Shown here piece by piece: positions 17,933-28,149 of a stretch of DNA of 64,000 bases. The stretch's first letter is position 1; each line of letters starts with the position of its first letter. The notes under the pieces are model-generated. The model did no database searches, was not told the origin of the DNA, and saw only the letters and a list, made by a program, of their open reading frames with translations. Source of the stretch: Actinomycetales bacterium (GTDB lineage: Bacteria > Actinomycetota > Actinomycetes > Actinomycetales > Actinomycetaceae); NCBI GenBank assembly GCA_015655375.1, contig JAATFD010000053.1, forward strand, positions 88,024 to 152,023, in the 5' to 3' direction. The translations under genes and the position numbers were made by a program.

Positions 17933-19234
17933 CTGCGGGTCTCGCACGTCGCTCTCGACGATTTTCGGTCCTATCGCCATGTGGTCCTCGAATTTCCTGC
18001 GGGTCCGACTGTCCTCATGGGACGTAACGGGCAGGGCAAGACGAACCTCGTGGAGGCGATCGCCTACCTGTCGACCTTCAGCTCGCATCGCGTCGCTGCC
18101 GAGCAGGCGCTCGTCCGAGTCCCTCCAGACGACTCCGACGAGGTCGCTCCCGGTGGTGCCGTTATCCGGGTCAAGCTGGTGTCCGGTGAGCATCGGGAGT
18201 TCGATCAAGGAGGGTCGGGCCCTCGCGAGCAGGTCATTGAGCTGGAGATCGTCCGCGGGCGGGCGAATCGAGCTCGACTCAACCGCACCCAGGTCCCACC
18301 GCGGGACATTCTCGGGTTGGTCCGTACGGTCGTCTTCGCCCCGGAGGACCTCCAGCTCGTACGGGGCGACCCCCAGGTGCGTCGCCGCTTCCTCGACGAT
18401 CTGGCGACTCAAATGCACCCGACCCTGGGAGTTGTCCGGTCGGACTTTGACCGCGTGGCTCGTCAACGTGCGGCGTTGATGAAGCAGGCCTCAGCGCGTG
18501 TGCGTCGGGGTCAGACACCCGATCTTTCGACGATGGATGTCTGGGACCGTCAGTTCGCAGAATTGTCGGCGAGGTTGACGACCGCTCGCCGTGAGCTGGT
18601 CGACAGGCTGCGCGTCCCGGCGGCGAGTGCCTACCGGGAGGTGTCCGACTCCCCGCGGCAGCTGAGCCTCGTCCTCGATGCGTCGATCGATCGCAGTAGG
18701 GTACCTCAGAATGACCGATCGGAATCCGCTGAGCAACGCAACGACATCGAGGAAGCGGACCAGGGCCCCTCCGTACCGAAGGATCCGCAGGCCGACACGT
18801 TGCTTGCGGCTTTGGCGCATGTCCGGCCTCGCGAGATCGAACGGGGAGTCAACCTGATCGGGGCACATCGTGACGACCTCATGCTGACGTTGGGGGGTCT
18901 GCCTGTCAAGGGATATGCGAGTCATGGGGAAGCCTGGTCCGTTGCTCTTGCCCTGCGGTTGGCCTCCTTCGAGGTTCTGGAAGATCGTGGGGAAGAGCCG
19001 ATCCTCATTCTCGATGACGTCTTTGCCGAATTGGACGCCGAGCGTCGCCTGGGACTGGCACGGATGGTGTCCGGTGCGGATCAGGTGCTCGTCACTGCCG
19101 CCGTGCCCGAGGACGTTCCCGATTTCCTCGACGGTCACCGTCTGCGGGTCCACACGGATGCGGATCACGGGTCCACGATTGACACGGACGACCATTCGGA
19201 CGGAATCGACGTCGAAAGCAATCGGCATGTGTGA
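17933..19234 (+). CDS. recF: DNA replication/repair protein RecF, probable CTG start
   Basis: SMC-like ATPase that helps load RecA at gaps. Seen: Walker A 'GRNGQGKTNLVEAIAYLS', 'VVFAPEDLQLVRGDPQVRRRFLD', signature-region 'GAHRDDL' and 'SHGEAWSVALALRLA', Walker B 'PILILDDVFAELD'. The ORF track begins at GTG 17981, but the conserved RecF N-terminus 'RVSHVALDDFRSYRHVVLEF' is encoded upstream in the same frame with no stop and no ATG/GTG/TTG. The only plausible initiator is CTG at 17933, nine bases after 'GGAGG'. 433 residues. An acidic insertion ('NDRSESAEQRNDIEEADQG') sits in the middle. Overlaps dciA by 8 bp. Confidence 0.93.
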   Translation: MRVSHVALDDFRSYRHVVLEFPAGPTVLMGRNGQGKTNLVEAIAYLSTFSSHRVAAEQALVRVPPDDSDEVAPGGAVIRVKLVSGEHREFDQGGSGPREQVIELEIVRGRANRARLNRTQVPPRDILGLVRTVVFAPEDLQLVRGDPQVRRRFLDDLATQMHPTLGVVRSDFDRVARQRAALMKQASARVRRGQTPDLSTMDVWDRQFAELSARLTTARRELVDRLRVPAASAYREVSDSPRQLSLVLDASIDRSRVPQNDRSESAEQRNDIEEADQGPSVPKDPQADTLLAALAHVRPREIERGVNLIGAHRDDLMLTLGGLPVKGYASHGEAWSVALALRLASFEVLEDRGEEPILILDDVFAELDAERRLGLARMVSGADQVLVTAAVPEDVPDFLDGHRLRVHTDADHGSTIDTDDHSDGIDVESNRHV

Positions 19235-20006
19235 TCACGAGCGCGTCCACAGTGGCATGCTCGATGACATGCGCAACGATGACCGCTCGCCGATGGGGAA
19301 GTCGAACACGTCCGCGTCCGAGCCGGATCGTGTGGCGGTGGGCGAGCCCACCCGCGACGATCTCGAGGCGGTTGCTCTCGGTGCGCTGCAGCGCATGCAA
19401 GATGCAGCGCGGTCCCACGGCATTCTGCGGGGACGTCCGCGTCCTTCACGGGCGCGTCGTGCCGCCATCGCCCAGGAGTCCGAACTCGAATCGGGCGCCG
19501 TCGGGGAGGACGCGCGCGATGACGAGGTCGCCCTGGCCGATTCCTTGCCGCGGGGAGCCCGTGCGGTGTTGGGATCCGTGGCCGCGTCGACGCGGGGCGC
19601 AGGAACCCGATGGGTGAGAGCTCCAGGATTGGCAGCGCAGCGCACGCGGTGGAGGGAGCCCGCGGGGCTTGGCTCGATCATTGAGCGGGCGTCGCATCGA
19701 CTGGGCTGGGACGGGCCGGCAGCCATGGGGTCCGTCCTTGCCAAGTGGCACGTCATTGTCGGGGACGACCTCGCAGAACACTGTCATGTCGAGACCTTTG
19801 AGGGGCGGAAACTGCAGGTCAGGTGCACGTCGACGGCGTGGGCGAAACAATTGCAACTTCTCTTGCCCCACATTGAGCGCCGGATCGAAGAAGAAGTTGG
19901 TCCCGGGGTCGTCGATCAGGTGGTCGTATGTGGTCCGACGGCGCCCTCATGGCGACGGGGTCGATTCTCGGTTCCGGGTCGAGGACCGCGCGACACCTAC
20001 GGTTGA
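19227..20006 (+). CDS. DUF721 / DciA-family protein
   Basis: The C-terminal ~110 residues carry the DUF721/DciA domain ('VLAKWHVIVGDDLAEHCHVE', 'RCTSTAWAKQLQLLLPHIERRI'), a family implicated in loading the replicative helicase where DnaC is missing. The N-terminal half is charged and low in complexity, as is usual in actinobacteria. 259 residues from ATG 19227, which overlaps the recF stop (ATGTGTGA). Position between recF and gyrB is the standard actinobacterial one. An inner start is possible because several ATGs follow. Confidence 0.88.
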   Translation: MCDHERVHSGMLDDMRNDDRSPMGKSNTSASEPDRVAVGEPTRDDLEAVALGALQRMQDAARSHGILRGRPRPSRARRAAIAQESELESGAVGEDARDDEVALADSLPRGARAVLGSVAASTRGAGTRWVRAPGLAAQRTRWREPAGLGSIIERASHRLGWDGPAAMGSVLAKWHVIVGDDLAEHCHVETFEGRKLQVRCTSTAWAKQLQLLLPHIERRIEEEVGPGVVDQVVVCGPTAPSWRRGRFSVPGRGPRDTYG

Positions 20007-20252
20007 GGGCTCCCGGCGCTCTCGTCAGTTGGTGCCACGCATCACATCCCCGAATGACGTGCATTCGTGCAGGTGATAGAGATTTTCGGAACCACGGTGC
20101 GAAGGCTGCTCGGACCGGGTGTCCATGCCCTGTTTGGTAGGATGGACCCAGAGTTTTCATGGTGAGGACGCGTTTTCTCGCGCTCCGAGGGGCCCGCATG
20201 GGTCCGCCTGTGCGCACGAACGCAGGTCTGACGACCGAGGGGAGCCGACTGA

Positions 20253-22289
20253 GTGGCTGAATCGACTGGGACCAGTGAACGAGATACTGGCGAGGACGGG
20301 TACGGAGCGTCCGACATCACCGTCCTGGAGGGTCTGGAGGCCGTCCGCAAGAGGCCGGGCATGTACATCGGCTCGACGGGGGAACGTGGGCTTCACCACC
20401 TGGTCTATGAGGTCGTCGACAACTCGGTCGATGAGGCTCTGGCCGGAGCCGCCGACCACATCGAGGTGACCATCCTGGCCGATGGGGGGATCCGCGTCGT
20501 CGACAACGGTCGTGGGATACCGATCGACATGCACCCGACCGAGCACAGGCCCACTCTGGAGGTCGTCATGACGATCCTCCATGCCGGTGGCAAGTTCGGC
20601 GGTGGCGGCTATGCGGTGTCCGGTGGCCTGCACGGTGTCGGAATCTCCGTCGTCAATGCGCTGTCGACCCGAGTCGATTCCGAGGTTCGCCGCCAGGGCT
20701 ACACCTGGCGGATGTCATTCGCCAACGGCGGTGCGCCCATCACGGAACTGATCCGTGGCGAGGAGACCGACGAGACGGGCACGACTCAGACGTTCTGGCC
20801 GGATCCATCGATCTTCGAGACAGTCGACTTCAACTTCGAGACGTTGCGCCAGCGTTTCCAACAGATGGCTTTCCTCAACAAGGGCCTGCGGATCACGCTG
20901 ACGGATGAGCGCCCCGGCGTCCAGGACGAGGGCGACGAGATCACCGGGGATGAGGCCGGTACGGCCGATGATCCGGTCCCCGGACTCCGGCGTGTGTCCT
21001 ACAAGTACGACAACGGGTTGGTCGACTACGTCAAATTCCTCGACTCGACGAAGAAGACCGAGGTGATCGACCAGGAGATCATCGACCTCGAGTGCGAGAA
21101 CGACGAGGGCACGATGTCCCTCGAGGTCGCGATGCAGTGGACGACGGCCTACACGTCCTCGGTGCACACCTACGCCAACACGATCAACACGACCGAGGGC
21201 GGCACCCATGAGGAGGGCTTCCGCACGGCGTTGACGACGGCGCTCAATCGGTACGCGCGCGACAAGGGATTCCTCAAGGAGAAGGATGACAACCTCTCCG
21301 GCGACGACGTGCGTGAGGGCCTCACCGCTGTCATCTCGATCAAGCTGACGGAGCCACAGTTCGAGGGTCAGACGAAGACAAAACTTGGCAACACCGAGGC
21401 CCGGACCTTCGTCCAGCAGCAGGTGTACCAGGCGTTGGGGGACTGGCTCGACGCCCACCCGAACGACGCCAGAGGAATCATCGGCAAGGGGCAGCAGGCG
21501 CAAATGGCCCGCGTCGCGGCCCGCAAGGCCCGCGAGGCGACCCGGCGCAAGACGGCCCTCGACTCGGTCTCGATGCCGACGAAGCTGCGCGACTGCTCCT
21601 CCAACGATCCCTCGGTCTGCGAGATCTTCATCGTCGAGGGCGACTCGGCCGGTGGCTCCGCCGTCCAGGGCCGCGATCCCGAACACCAGGCGATCCTGCC
21701 GCTGCGCGGCAAGATCCTCAATGTCGAGAAGGCCCGCCTCGACCGTGCCATGGGCTCGGAGACGATCCAGGCCCTGATCGGGGCGTTGGGCACGGGCATT
21801 GGCGAGGAGTTCGATCTCGGAAAGCTGCGCTACCACAAGATCGTCCTCATGGCCGATGCCGATGTCGACGGTCAACACATCGCGACACTGCTTCTGACGT
21901 TCCTGTTCCGCTACATGAAGCCGTTGGTCGAGGAGGGACATATCTACTTGGCCACACCTCCGCTCTATCGACTCAAGTGGAGCAATTCGCCCCACGAGTT
22001 CGTCTACTCCGACAAGGAGCGCGACACGCTGCTCGCCTCCGGAGCCTCCGCCGGGCACAAACTTCCCAAGGAGGGCGGCATTCAGCGATACAAGGGCCTT
22101 GGCGAGATGAACGACCAGGAGCTGTGGGAAACGACCATGGATCCCGATCACCGCATTCTCAAGCAGATCGAGGTCGGTGAGGCCGCGGCTGCCGACGAGG
22201 TCTTCAGTCTGCTCATGGGCGACGACGTCGAATCCCGCCGCGCTTTCATCCAGCGCAATGCGCAGGATGTCCGTTTCATCGACGCCTGA
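20253..22289 (+). CDS. gyrB: DNA gyrase subunit B
   Basis: ATPase subunit of gyrase, which introduces negative supercoils; 678 residues. GHKL motifs are visible: '[13 protein letters not shown]', '[11 protein letters not shown]', '[15 protein letters not shown]'; TOPRIM motifs are '[11 protein letters not shown]' and '[17 protein letters not shown]' with '[12 protein letters not shown]'; the C-terminus has '[21 protein letters not shown]'. GTG at 20253 has 'GAGGGGAG' upstream. A 28-bp gap to gyrA suggests a gyrBA operon. Confidence 0.97.
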   Translation: MAESTGTSERDTGEDGYGASDITVLEGLEAVRKRPGMYIGSTGERGLHHLVYEVVDNSVDEALAGAADHIEVTILADGGIRVVDNGRGIPIDMHPTEHRPTLEVVMTILHAGGKFGGGGYAVSGGLHGVGISVVNALSTRVDSEVRRQGYTWRMSFANGGAPITELIRGEETDETGTTQTFWPDPSIFETVDFNFETLRQRFQQMAFLNKGLRITLTDERPGVQDEGDEITGDEAGTADDPVPGLRRVSYKYDNGLVDYVKFLDSTKKTEVIDQEIIDLECENDEGTMSLEVAMQWTTAYTSSVHTYANTINTTEGGTHEEGFRTALTTALNRYARDKGFLKEKDDNLSGDDVREGLTAVISIKLTEPQFEGQTKTKLGNTEARTFVQQQVYQALGDWLDAHPNDARGIIGKGQQAQMARVAARKAREATRRKTALDSVSMPTKLRDCSSNDPSVCEIFIVEGDSAGGSAVQGRDPEHQAILPLRGKILNVEKARLDRAMGSETIQALIGALGTGIGEEFDLGKLRYHKIVLMADADVDGQHIATLLLTFLFRYMKPLVEEGHIYLATPPLYRLKWSNSPHEFVYSDKERDTLLASGASAGHKLPKEGGIQRYKGLGEMNDQELWETTMDPDHRILKQIEVGEAAAADEVFSLLMGDDVESRRAFIQRNAQDVRFIDA

Positions 22290-22317
22290 CCGCGCCTGAC
22301 ACACAAGGAGTTCACCC

Positions 22318-24990
22318 GTGAGCGACGAGAATCTTCCTCCCGTGGAACCCGTGTCCGGCGGCGCCGAGGGCGCCTCTGGAACCATGGAACCACACGGCCG
22401 TATCGACCAGGTCGACCTCGAACTGGAGATGCAACGGTCTTACCTCGACTATGCGATGAGCGTCATCGTCTCGCGGGCCCTGCCGGACGTGCGCGACGGG
22501 CTCAAGCCGGTCCACCGCCGCATCATCTATGCGATGTATGACGGCGGCTATCGGCCCAGCGCCGGTTTCTACAAGTGCATGCGCGTTGTCGGGGACGTGC
22601 TGGCCCACTACCACCCGCACGGCGATTCCTCGGTCTATGACGCCCTCGCCAGGCTGGTCCAGCCGTGGTCGATGCGCTACCCGCTGGTCGCCGGTCAGGG
22701 GAACTTCGGGTCTCCCGGCAACCTCGGGCCTGCTGCGCCGAGGTACACCGAGTGCAAGATGGCGCCGCTGGCCATGGAGATGGTCCGCGACATCGACGAG
22801 GACACCGTCGATTTCCAAGACAACTACGACGGCCGCGCCCAGGAACCGGTCGTCGTTCCGGCGCGGTACCCGAACCTGCTGGTCAACGGGTCGGAGGGCA
22901 TCGCGGTCGGCATGGCCACGCGTATCCCTCCGCACAACATGCGCGAGGTCGCGGCGGGCGTCCAGTGGGCGCTCGAGCATCCCGACGCAACACGTGAGGA
23001 ACTCCTCGAGGCACTCATGGAGCGCATCAAGGGTCCAGACTTCCCGACGGGTGCGACGATCCTTGGCCGCAGGGGCATCGAGGACGCCTATCGGACCGGG
23101 CGTGGCTCGATCATCCAGCGGGCGATCGTCGACGTGGAGGAGATCCACGGTCGCCAGTGCCTGGTCGTCAAGGAGCTTCCTTACCAGGTCAATCCCGACA
23201 ACCTCGTCCAGAAGATCGCGGAACTGGTCAAGAGTGGTCAGGTCCAGGGGATCGCGGACCTGCGCGACGAGTCGTCCGGTCGTCATGGCCAGCGACTGAT
23301 CATCGTCCTCAAGCGTGATGCGATCGCGAAGGTCGTCCTCAACAACCTCTACAAGCGGACCTCGCTGCAGGAGTCGTTCCCGGCGAACATGCTCGCCCTG
23401 GTCGATGGCGTGCCTCGCACGCTCAGCCTCGACGGGTTCGTGCGCTATTGGGTTCGCCACCAGATGTCCGTCATCGAGAGGCGCACCCAATTCCGGTTGA
23501 GGAAGGCGCGTGAGCGCCTCCATATCCTCGATGCCTACCTCAAGGCCCTGGAAGCCCTCGACGCCGTCATCGCGCTGATCCGGCGCTCGCCCACCGCCGA
23601 CGATGCCCGACGCGGCCTGATCGATCTGCTGACGATCGACGAGGTCCAGGCCGACGCGATCCTCGCCCTGCAGTTGCGGCGTCTGGCCGCCCTCGAGCGG
23701 CAGAAGATCCTCGATGAGCACGCGACCCTGCGTGCCCGCGTGGAAGACCTCGAAGACATCCTCGCCAAGCCGCAGCGTCAGCGCGACATCATCTCCACGG
23801 AACTGGCCGACATCGTCAACAAGTTCGGCGACGAGCGTCGCACACGAATCCTGCCCTACGGCGGGGAGATGTCCGTCGAGGACCTGATTCCGCGCGAGGA
23901 CGTCGTCGTGACCATCACTCGTGACGGCTTCGCCAAGCGGACGCGGACCGACAACTACCGCTCCCAGCGGCGTGGTGGCAAGGGCGTGCGGGGAACGCAA
24001 CTGCGAGGAAACGACGTCGTCGAGCACTTCTTCGTGACGACGACCCATCACTGGCTGTTGTTCTTCACCAACCTCGGCCGCGTCTATCGGGCGAAAGCCT
24101 ACGAGATCCCCGAGGGCGGGCGCGACGCCAAAGGGCAGCACGTCGCGAACCTTTTGGCCTTCCAGCCCGATGAGACGATCGCGCAGGTCCTCGCGATCGA
24201 GGATTACGGCCAGGCGGACTACCTGGTGCTCGCGACGAAGTCCGGCCTCGTCAAGAAGACCAGGCTGATTGACTACCAATCCGCACGCACCGGCGGGATC
24301 ATCGCGATCAACCTGCGCGAGGACGAGGACGGGAATCCCGACGAACTGGTCTCGGCCCAGATCGTCAACGCCGACGACGACCTGCTTCTCGTGTCCCGCG
24401 AGGGGCAGGCTGCGCGGTTCACGGCCTCCGACGAGCAGCTGCGTCCGATGGGGCGTGGGACCTCCGGCGTCAAGGGGATGCGTTTCCGTGGAGGCGACGA
24501 GCTGCTCGGCATGGAGGTCGTGCGCGCGGGTGCCGATCTACTGATCGTCACCGAGGGGGGCTATGCCAAGCGCACCCCCGTCGAGGAATACCCGACGAAG
24601 GGTCGTGGCATCCTCGGCGTGCGAGTCGGCAAGCTCGTCGAGGAGAGGGGCGCCCTGGTGGGGGCCCTGATCGTCGATCCCGACGAGGACGTCATGGTCA
24701 TCACCGAATCCGGGAAGCTCGTCCAGGTCTCAGCCTCCGACGTGAGGCCCACCGGGCGCAACACGATGGGCGTCATCTTCGCCCGCCCAGACGCCAAGGA
24801 TCGGATCATCGCGATCACCCGCAACACGGAGACGGCCCTGGCCGAGGGCGAGGCTGTAGGTGAGGCGACGGACGCCGATCCGATCTCGTTCGAGAGGCCC
24901 GCTGATGAATCAGTCGGAGCGGCGGGCGACGAGGGGAACTCCGAGGCGGTAGCGTCTGGGGAGGACCGCCCCGAGGAGGATGACGAATGA
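22318..24990 (+). CDS. gyrA: DNA gyrase subunit A
   Basis: Breakage-reunion subunit of gyrase; 890 residues. Catalytic Tyr is near residue 143 in 'PRYTE'. The quinolone-determining stretch reads '[20 protein letters not shown]', with Ser and Asp at the positions equivalent to E. coli 83 and 87, so no classical resistance substitution is visible. The C-terminal pinwheel carries a GyrA-box-like '[10 protein letters not shown]'. Acidic tail. GTG at 22318 has 'AAGGAG' upstream. The stop overlaps the next gene's start (ATGA). Confidence 0.97.
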   Translation: MSDENLPPVEPVSGGAEGASGTMEPHGRIDQVDLELEMQRSYLDYAMSVIVSRALPDVRDGLKPVHRRIIYAMYDGGYRPSAGFYKCMRVVGDVLAHYHPHGDSSVYDALARLVQPWSMRYPLVAGQGNFGSPGNLGPAAPRYTECKMAPLAMEMVRDIDEDTVDFQDNYDGRAQEPVVVPARYPNLLVNGSEGIAVGMATRIPPHNMREVAAGVQWALEHPDATREELLEALMERIKGPDFPTGATILGRRGIEDAYRTGRGSIIQRAIVDVEEIHGRQCLVVKELPYQVNPDNLVQKIAELVKSGQVQGIADLRDESSGRHGQRLIIVLKRDAIAKVVLNNLYKRTSLQESFPANMLALVDGVPRTLSLDGFVRYWVRHQMSVIERRTQFRLRKARERLHILDAYLKALEALDAVIALIRRSPTADDARRGLIDLLTIDEVQADAILALQLRRLAALERQKILDEHATLRARVEDLEDILAKPQRQRDIISTELADIVNKFGDERRTRILPYGGEMSVEDLIPREDVVVTITRDGFAKRTRTDNYRSQRRGGKGVRGTQLRGNDVVEHFFVTTTHHWLLFFTNLGRVYRAKAYEIPEGGRDAKGQHVANLLAFQPDETIAQVLAIEDYGQADYLVLATKSGLVKKTRLIDYQSARTGGIIAINLREDEDGNPDELVSAQIVNADDDLLLVSREGQAARFTASDEQLRPMGRGTSGVKGMRFRGGDELLGMEVVRAGADLLIVTEGGYAKRTPVEEYPTKGRGILGVRVGKLVEERGALVGALIVDPDEDVMVITESGKLVQVSASDVRPTGRNTMGVIFARPDAKDRIIAITRNTETALAEGEAVGEATDADPISFERPADESVGAAGDEGNSEAVASGEDRPEEDDE

Positions 24991-25388
24991 GCGATCACAG
25001 CGTGGCGCCCAGCGATGTCGAGGACGACGCTCCGCGCCAGGTACACCTGGCGGTGGCACGGGTCGACGCTTGGTCGGTGATGAAGGTCAGCTTCCTGCTG
25101 AGTGTCGCCCTCGGGATCGCCATGGTTGTCGCGACCGTCGTCGTGTGGTTCATGCTCGACGGAATGCACGTGTTCTCCACGATTGAGGACTTCCTCAGCG
25201 ATCTGGGGGCAGATCGGTTCCAAACACTGCTCGATTACGTCAAACTCCCGCGTGTCATGGCGTACTCGACGATCGCGGCGGTGGCCAATGTCATCATCAT
25301 GACGGCAATCTCCACCCTGGGAGCGCTGCTGTACAACGTCGTCGCCTCCTTGGTCGGTGGCGTGCGCATCTCGCTGATGGACGAGTGA
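24987..25388 (+). CDS. DUF3566 membrane protein
   Basis: Actinobacterial membrane protein of unknown function that almost always follows gyrA. 133 residues with two membrane segments ('[24 protein letters not shown]' and '[21 protein letters not shown]', quoted in part) around a soluble loop; the family feature '[16 protein letters not shown]' is present. ATG at 24987 overlaps the gyrA stop, so translation is coupled. Confidence 0.9.
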   Translation: MSDHSVAPSDVEDDAPRQVHLAVARVDAWSVMKVSFLLSVALGIAMVVATVVVWFMLDGMHVFSTIEDFLSDLGADRFQTLLDYVKLPRVMAYSTIAAVANVIIMTAISTLGALLYNVVASLVGGVRISLMDE

Positions 25389-25481
25389 GGGGCCGTGACG
25401 GTGGTCGAGGTCACCGGCGCTGGTTTTGTCCGGCGGTGGCGCCTCGGGTAGCATGATGCGGTGCCCGTCAGGGCGCGGATT

Positions 25482-25558
25482 GGGCCTATAGCTCAGTAGG
25501 TTAGAGCGCAGTCCTGATAAGACTGAGGTCGGTGGTTCGAGCCCACCTAGGCCCACCA
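25482..25558 (+). tRNA. tRNA-Ile (anticodon GAT), CCA encoded
   Basis: Complete cloverleaf: acceptor GGGCCTA pairs with TAGGCCC, D-arm GCTC..GAGC, anticodon stem-loop with GAT ('CCTGATAAG'), T-arm GGTGGTTCGAGCCCACC, discriminator A and an encoded CCA at 25556-25558. Standard actinobacterial position after gyrA. Confidence 0.97.
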
Positions 25559-25590
25559 TCCGCAGGTCGGCGGAGGATTGGGGATTCCCG

Positions 25591-25731
25591 ATGAAGAAGT
25601 GGATCGCAACCCTTGCGGGTGTCGGCGCCGCCGTTGCCGTGGGATTGATGATCCGGCAGGTCTGCGAGGATCTCTCCGACAATGTCGCTTTGTGGAAGTC
25701 CGTCACCGACGATCCCGATGGGGTTGACTGA
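25591..25731 (+). CDS. DLW-39 family small protein
   Basis: Too short for the ORF track (46 residues). Begins 'MKKWIATLAGVGAAVAVGLM' with a hydrophobic N-terminal segment and ends '..ALWKSVTDDPDGVD', the region where this actinobacterial family carries its namesake D-L-W motif (here A-L-W). 'GGAGG' lies upstream of the ATG. Lies between tRNA-Ile and tRNA-Ala, exactly as in related genomes. Function unknown. Confidence 0.85.
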   Translation: MKKWIATLAGVGAAVAVGLMIRQVCEDLSDNVALWKSVTDDPDGVD

Positions 25732-25763
25732 AGCGGACGATTGAGCGATACGATTTCGCTCAC

Positions 25764-25839
25764 GGGGCTATGGCGCAGCTGGTAGCGCACCTGCTTTGCA
25801 AGCAGGGGGTCGTGGGTTCGAACCCCACTAGCTCCACCA
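25764..25839 (+). tRNA. tRNA-Ala (anticodon TGC), CCA encoded
   Basis: Cloverleaf: acceptor GGGGCTA with TAGCTCC (one G-T pair), D-arm GCGC..GCGC, anticodon stem CTGCT/AGCAG with TGC, T-arm GTGGGTTCGAACCCCAC, discriminator A, encoded CCA. Accessory DNA with mobile-element remnants begins immediately after it. Confidence 0.96.
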
Positions 25840-26009
25840 GATGGTCGGTGTTCAAACCGGCGACGTTCCTGGTTTGGGTGACATTCTTACTTCCTTCGAC
25901 TTTATGGTCCCGGGCGAGTGCGTGGACTCCGGAGTCGAACAGACAGAGTGACCGCTAGCTGTGATGCCCAGGGACGTTGTTGCGTGAATCGCGTGTGATC
26001 TGCTGACGG
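25840..26009. other. Non-coding segment after tRNA-Ala
   Basis: About 170 bp between the tRNA and the IS remnant. No gene or convincing terminator seen; it reads as unremarkable sequence, possibly a decayed remnant. Confidence 0.4.
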
Positions 26010-26143
26010 GTGAAGGCCTCCCGTTGCGACAGTGGAACTGTCTAAGAACCACTTCACGCACCCAGGAGGCCTCGTGTCCCACGCTCACGCTGTTCTCCCC
26101 CGCGCGCTCGAATACAGCTGGCCAAGCTCATCGCCGAGGGTCA
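26010..26143 (+). mobile_element. IS481-type transposase remnant (5' leader and first ~23 codons, frameshifted)
   Basis: GTG at 26074 with 'AGGAGG' upstream begins 'VSHAHAVL', and after a frame change near 26098 the second frame continues 'PRARIQLAKLIAEG'. Joined, these match the start of IS481-family transposases of actinobacteria as I know them. The leader holds an 8-bp inverted repeat (AGGCCTCC 26014-26021 / GGAGGCCT 26065-26072). The rest of the transposase is absent; the MATE gene's 3' end is read from the opposite strand of the last bases. Confidence 0.6.
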
Positions 26144-27562
26144 CCGTGAGGCGGTGGCTGGATTCGTCCATGCGGGGACTCTCTGGTCCCTCTTCCTGTT
26201 CAGGTAGATCGTCAACCCGACCGTGAAGGTCACAATCTCGGTGGCGGTCATCGCCCAGATGACGCCGCCCATGCCGAACACCACATTGCCGATGAGGAGC
26301 ACGGGGATGAACAGCACACCCTGCATGATGGAGAGGATAGTGGCGGCTTTCATCTGTTCGGTCGCTTGGAAGACCGCGATGAAGAGACCGGTAAACCCGT
26401 TGAATAGCGTTGAGATGAGCATCGCGGTGAGAATCTGGATGCCGTCACCGACCACCGATGGATCACTGCTGAACAGCGCGAAGAGCTGATCTCGGAAGAG
26501 GAACATCAGTCCTGAGCACACGATGGTCGTACCGGCGATGGCCACGGCGACGTTCCTGACGGCGGTATGCAGGCGGGCTTGGTTGCCCGCGCCGAAACTG
26601 AACGCGAACAACGGCACCGCTCCCATGAACAGGCCCATGCAGATCATCTCCGGCAACTGGGCGACGCGTTGGGCCACCCCGAATGCGGCGAGCAGGGCAT
26701 CTCCGTATGCGATCGCGATCCAGTTGAGCAACAGACTCGTGACGATGAGGAACGATGCCTGCAGGAACTCGGAGATTCCGACGCCGAATACCGTGGTGAG
26801 CATCTCCCGATCGATGCGGAACCACTTGGGTGCGAGGGAGACCGCCGCGGCCTTTTTCGTGATCCACCAGCTGTAATAGGTGACGGTGACGATGTTCGCC
26901 AGGCCGAGTGAGAGTCCGGCGCCGAGGATGCCCCAACCGAGGGCAATGATGAAGAGGACGTCGAAGACCAAGTTGGCGATGGTCGAGGCGATCAGACCGA
27001 TCATCGAGATCTTGGCGGCTCCCTCGGAGCGCACGAGCTGCTCGAGCGCGAAGGCGCACACGTAGACGGGGGTGAATGCGAACATCATGCCGATGTACTG
27101 CACGGTCGGTGTGCGGTCGACTCCTGATGCACCGATTGCGGCGGAGATCGGGGTGATGAACACGAGCCCGAGCACGGCGATGACGATGCCGCTGATCGCA
27201 GCGCCCCAGACCGTGAATGATCCGACCTGGCGAGTGCGCAGGAGTCTGTCGCCCGAGTGCGTCTCGATTGCAGGGTGAGCGGTGTCGCTCTCGTGCGATT
27301 CGGCGCCCAGGAGGCGCGAGATGTATGTGCCGCCACCGACGCCGAAGACGTTGCCCACGGCCATGATCAACGAGAACACGGGTAAGGAGAACGTGAGCGC
27401 AGCGAGCATCGGGGTGGAATCGGCGAGAGAACCGATGAATCCGGCATTGACGATGTTGTAGATAACGCTGACGAGAAGGCCGGCGATCATCGGGAGGCAT
27501 AAATGTGCGATAGCCCGCCAGACGGGGGCCTTCGCGAGGATGGTCTGGTTGCTTTCAGACAT
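26141..27562 (-). CDS. MATE-family multidrug efflux transporter
   Basis: Cation-coupled multidrug exporter of the MATE/NorM (DinF-like) family, inner membrane. 473 residues, about 12 hydrophobic segments in two halves; typical stretches are 'HLCLPMIAGLLVSVIYNIVN' and 'GNVFGVGGGTYISRLLG'. ATG at 27562 with 'AGGTTCC' upstream. The transporter would normally end near 'LNRKRDQRV'; the last ~11 residues are encoded by the antisense of the IS481 remnant, so the C-terminus seems to have been rewritten by the insertion junction. Downstream of a MarR gene on the same strand (89-bp gap), which probably controls it. Drug substrate unknown. Confidence 0.92.
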   Translation of the reverse strand: MSESNQTILAKAPVWRAIAHLCLPMIAGLLVSVIYNIVNAGFIGSLADSTPMLAALTFSLPVFSLIMAVGNVFGVGGGTYISRLLGAESHESDTAHPAIETHSGDRLLRTRQVGSFTVWGAAISGIVIAVLGLVFITPISAAIGASGVDRTPTVQYIGMMFAFTPVYVCAFALEQLVRSEGAAKISMIGLIASTIANLVFDVLFIIALGWGILGAGLSLGLANIVTVTYYSWWITKKAAAVSLAPKWFRIDREMLTTVFGVGISEFLQASFLIVTSLLLNWIAIAYGDALLAAFGVAQRVAQLPEMICMGLFMGAVPLFAFSFGAGNQARLHTAVRNVAVAIAGTTIVCSGLMFLFRDQLFALFSSDPSVVGDGIQILTAMLISTLFNGFTGLFIAVFQATEQMKAATILSIMQGVLFIPVLLIGNVVFGMGGVIWAMTATEIVTFTVGLTIYLNRKRDQRVPAWTNPATASR

Positions 27563-27651
27563 GGTGGAACCTGCGTTTCAAGGCGGGGAAGAGCATGCTC
27601 GCGCCTGGCGGCATGGTCAAGAGAAATGAGAGAAGAGGGCGTCGACGGGCG

Positions 27652-28119
27652 CTACGCGTGTCCGTCCTTGTCGGAAGACGATGGCGTGGAACGGTCGATG
27701 TCTGCGGTGACCCGGGAGAGAAGTGCGAGGAGTTGTTCCTGCTCGGATGTGGTCAGGGCAGACAGCCGGCGCGCTTGGCTGGCACGGACGTGCTCTTCAA
27801 ACCCCTCGACGAGCTGTGCGCCCTTGGGGGTCACGGTGAGGAGCTTGATGCGGGAATCATCGGGGGAGGGCGTGCGCGTCACCAATCCTCGTTCCTCCAG
27901 GCCTTTGAGAAGACTGGTGACGGATGCGGGTGTGGTTCCGGTGCTCTCCGCCAGGTCTCGGGCGATCACCCCACAGGCCTGGCGGTCTCCGATGAAACCG
28001 AGGCTGACCGCCTGTTGCCTGGTCAGTTCGCTGCCACGAACCCAGGCGTCGGCATCCGAGCGCTGCGTGATGCTGAGGGCACGGATCGCGCTGGCGATCT
28101 GATCTGCAAGTTCGGCCAT
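27652..28119 (-). CDS. MarR-family transcriptional regulator
   Basis: Winged-helix regulator, 155 residues: recognition region 'SVTSLLKGLEERGLVTRTPS' and wing 'DDSRIKLLTVTPKGAQL'. The start is ATG at 28119 rather than the ORF-track start, because the extension 'MTIRVLTIRVLT' is simply the translated operator repeats. Two copies of TTAGAACTCTAA precede it. It lies upstream of the MATE gene on the same strand, and MarR proteins typically repress an adjacent efflux gene until a ligand binds (inference for this pair). Confidence 0.92.
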   Translation of the reverse strand: MAELADQIASAIRALSITQRSDADAWVRGSELTRQQAVSLGFIGDRQACGVIARDLAESTGTTPASVTSLLKGLEERGLVTRTPSPDDSRIKLLTVTPKGAQLVEGFEEHVRASQARRLSALTTSEQEQLLALLSRVTADIDRSTPSSSDKDGHA

Positions 28120-28121
28120 GG

Positions 28122-28148
28122 TTAGAACTCTAATAGTTAGAACTCTAA
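28122..28148. promoter_or_regulatory. Tandem operator, two TTAGA-AC-TCTAA copies
   Basis: Two identical 12-bp elements at 28122-28133 and 28137-28148, each with TTAGA and TCTAA arms about a 2-bp centre, spaced 15 bp start to start. They lie 3 bp upstream of the marR ATG, so occupancy would block transcription or initiation. Likely MarR autoregulatory operator. Confidence 0.75.
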
Positions 28149-28149
28149 T

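Noticed and set aside
20715-22385. 556-codon minus ORF opposite gyrB
   Set aside because: Shadow of gyrB; composition is typical of reverse-strand reading of a high-GC gene.
22312-24279. 655-codon minus ORF opposite gyrA
   Set aside because: Shadow; gyrA is unambiguous on the plus strand.
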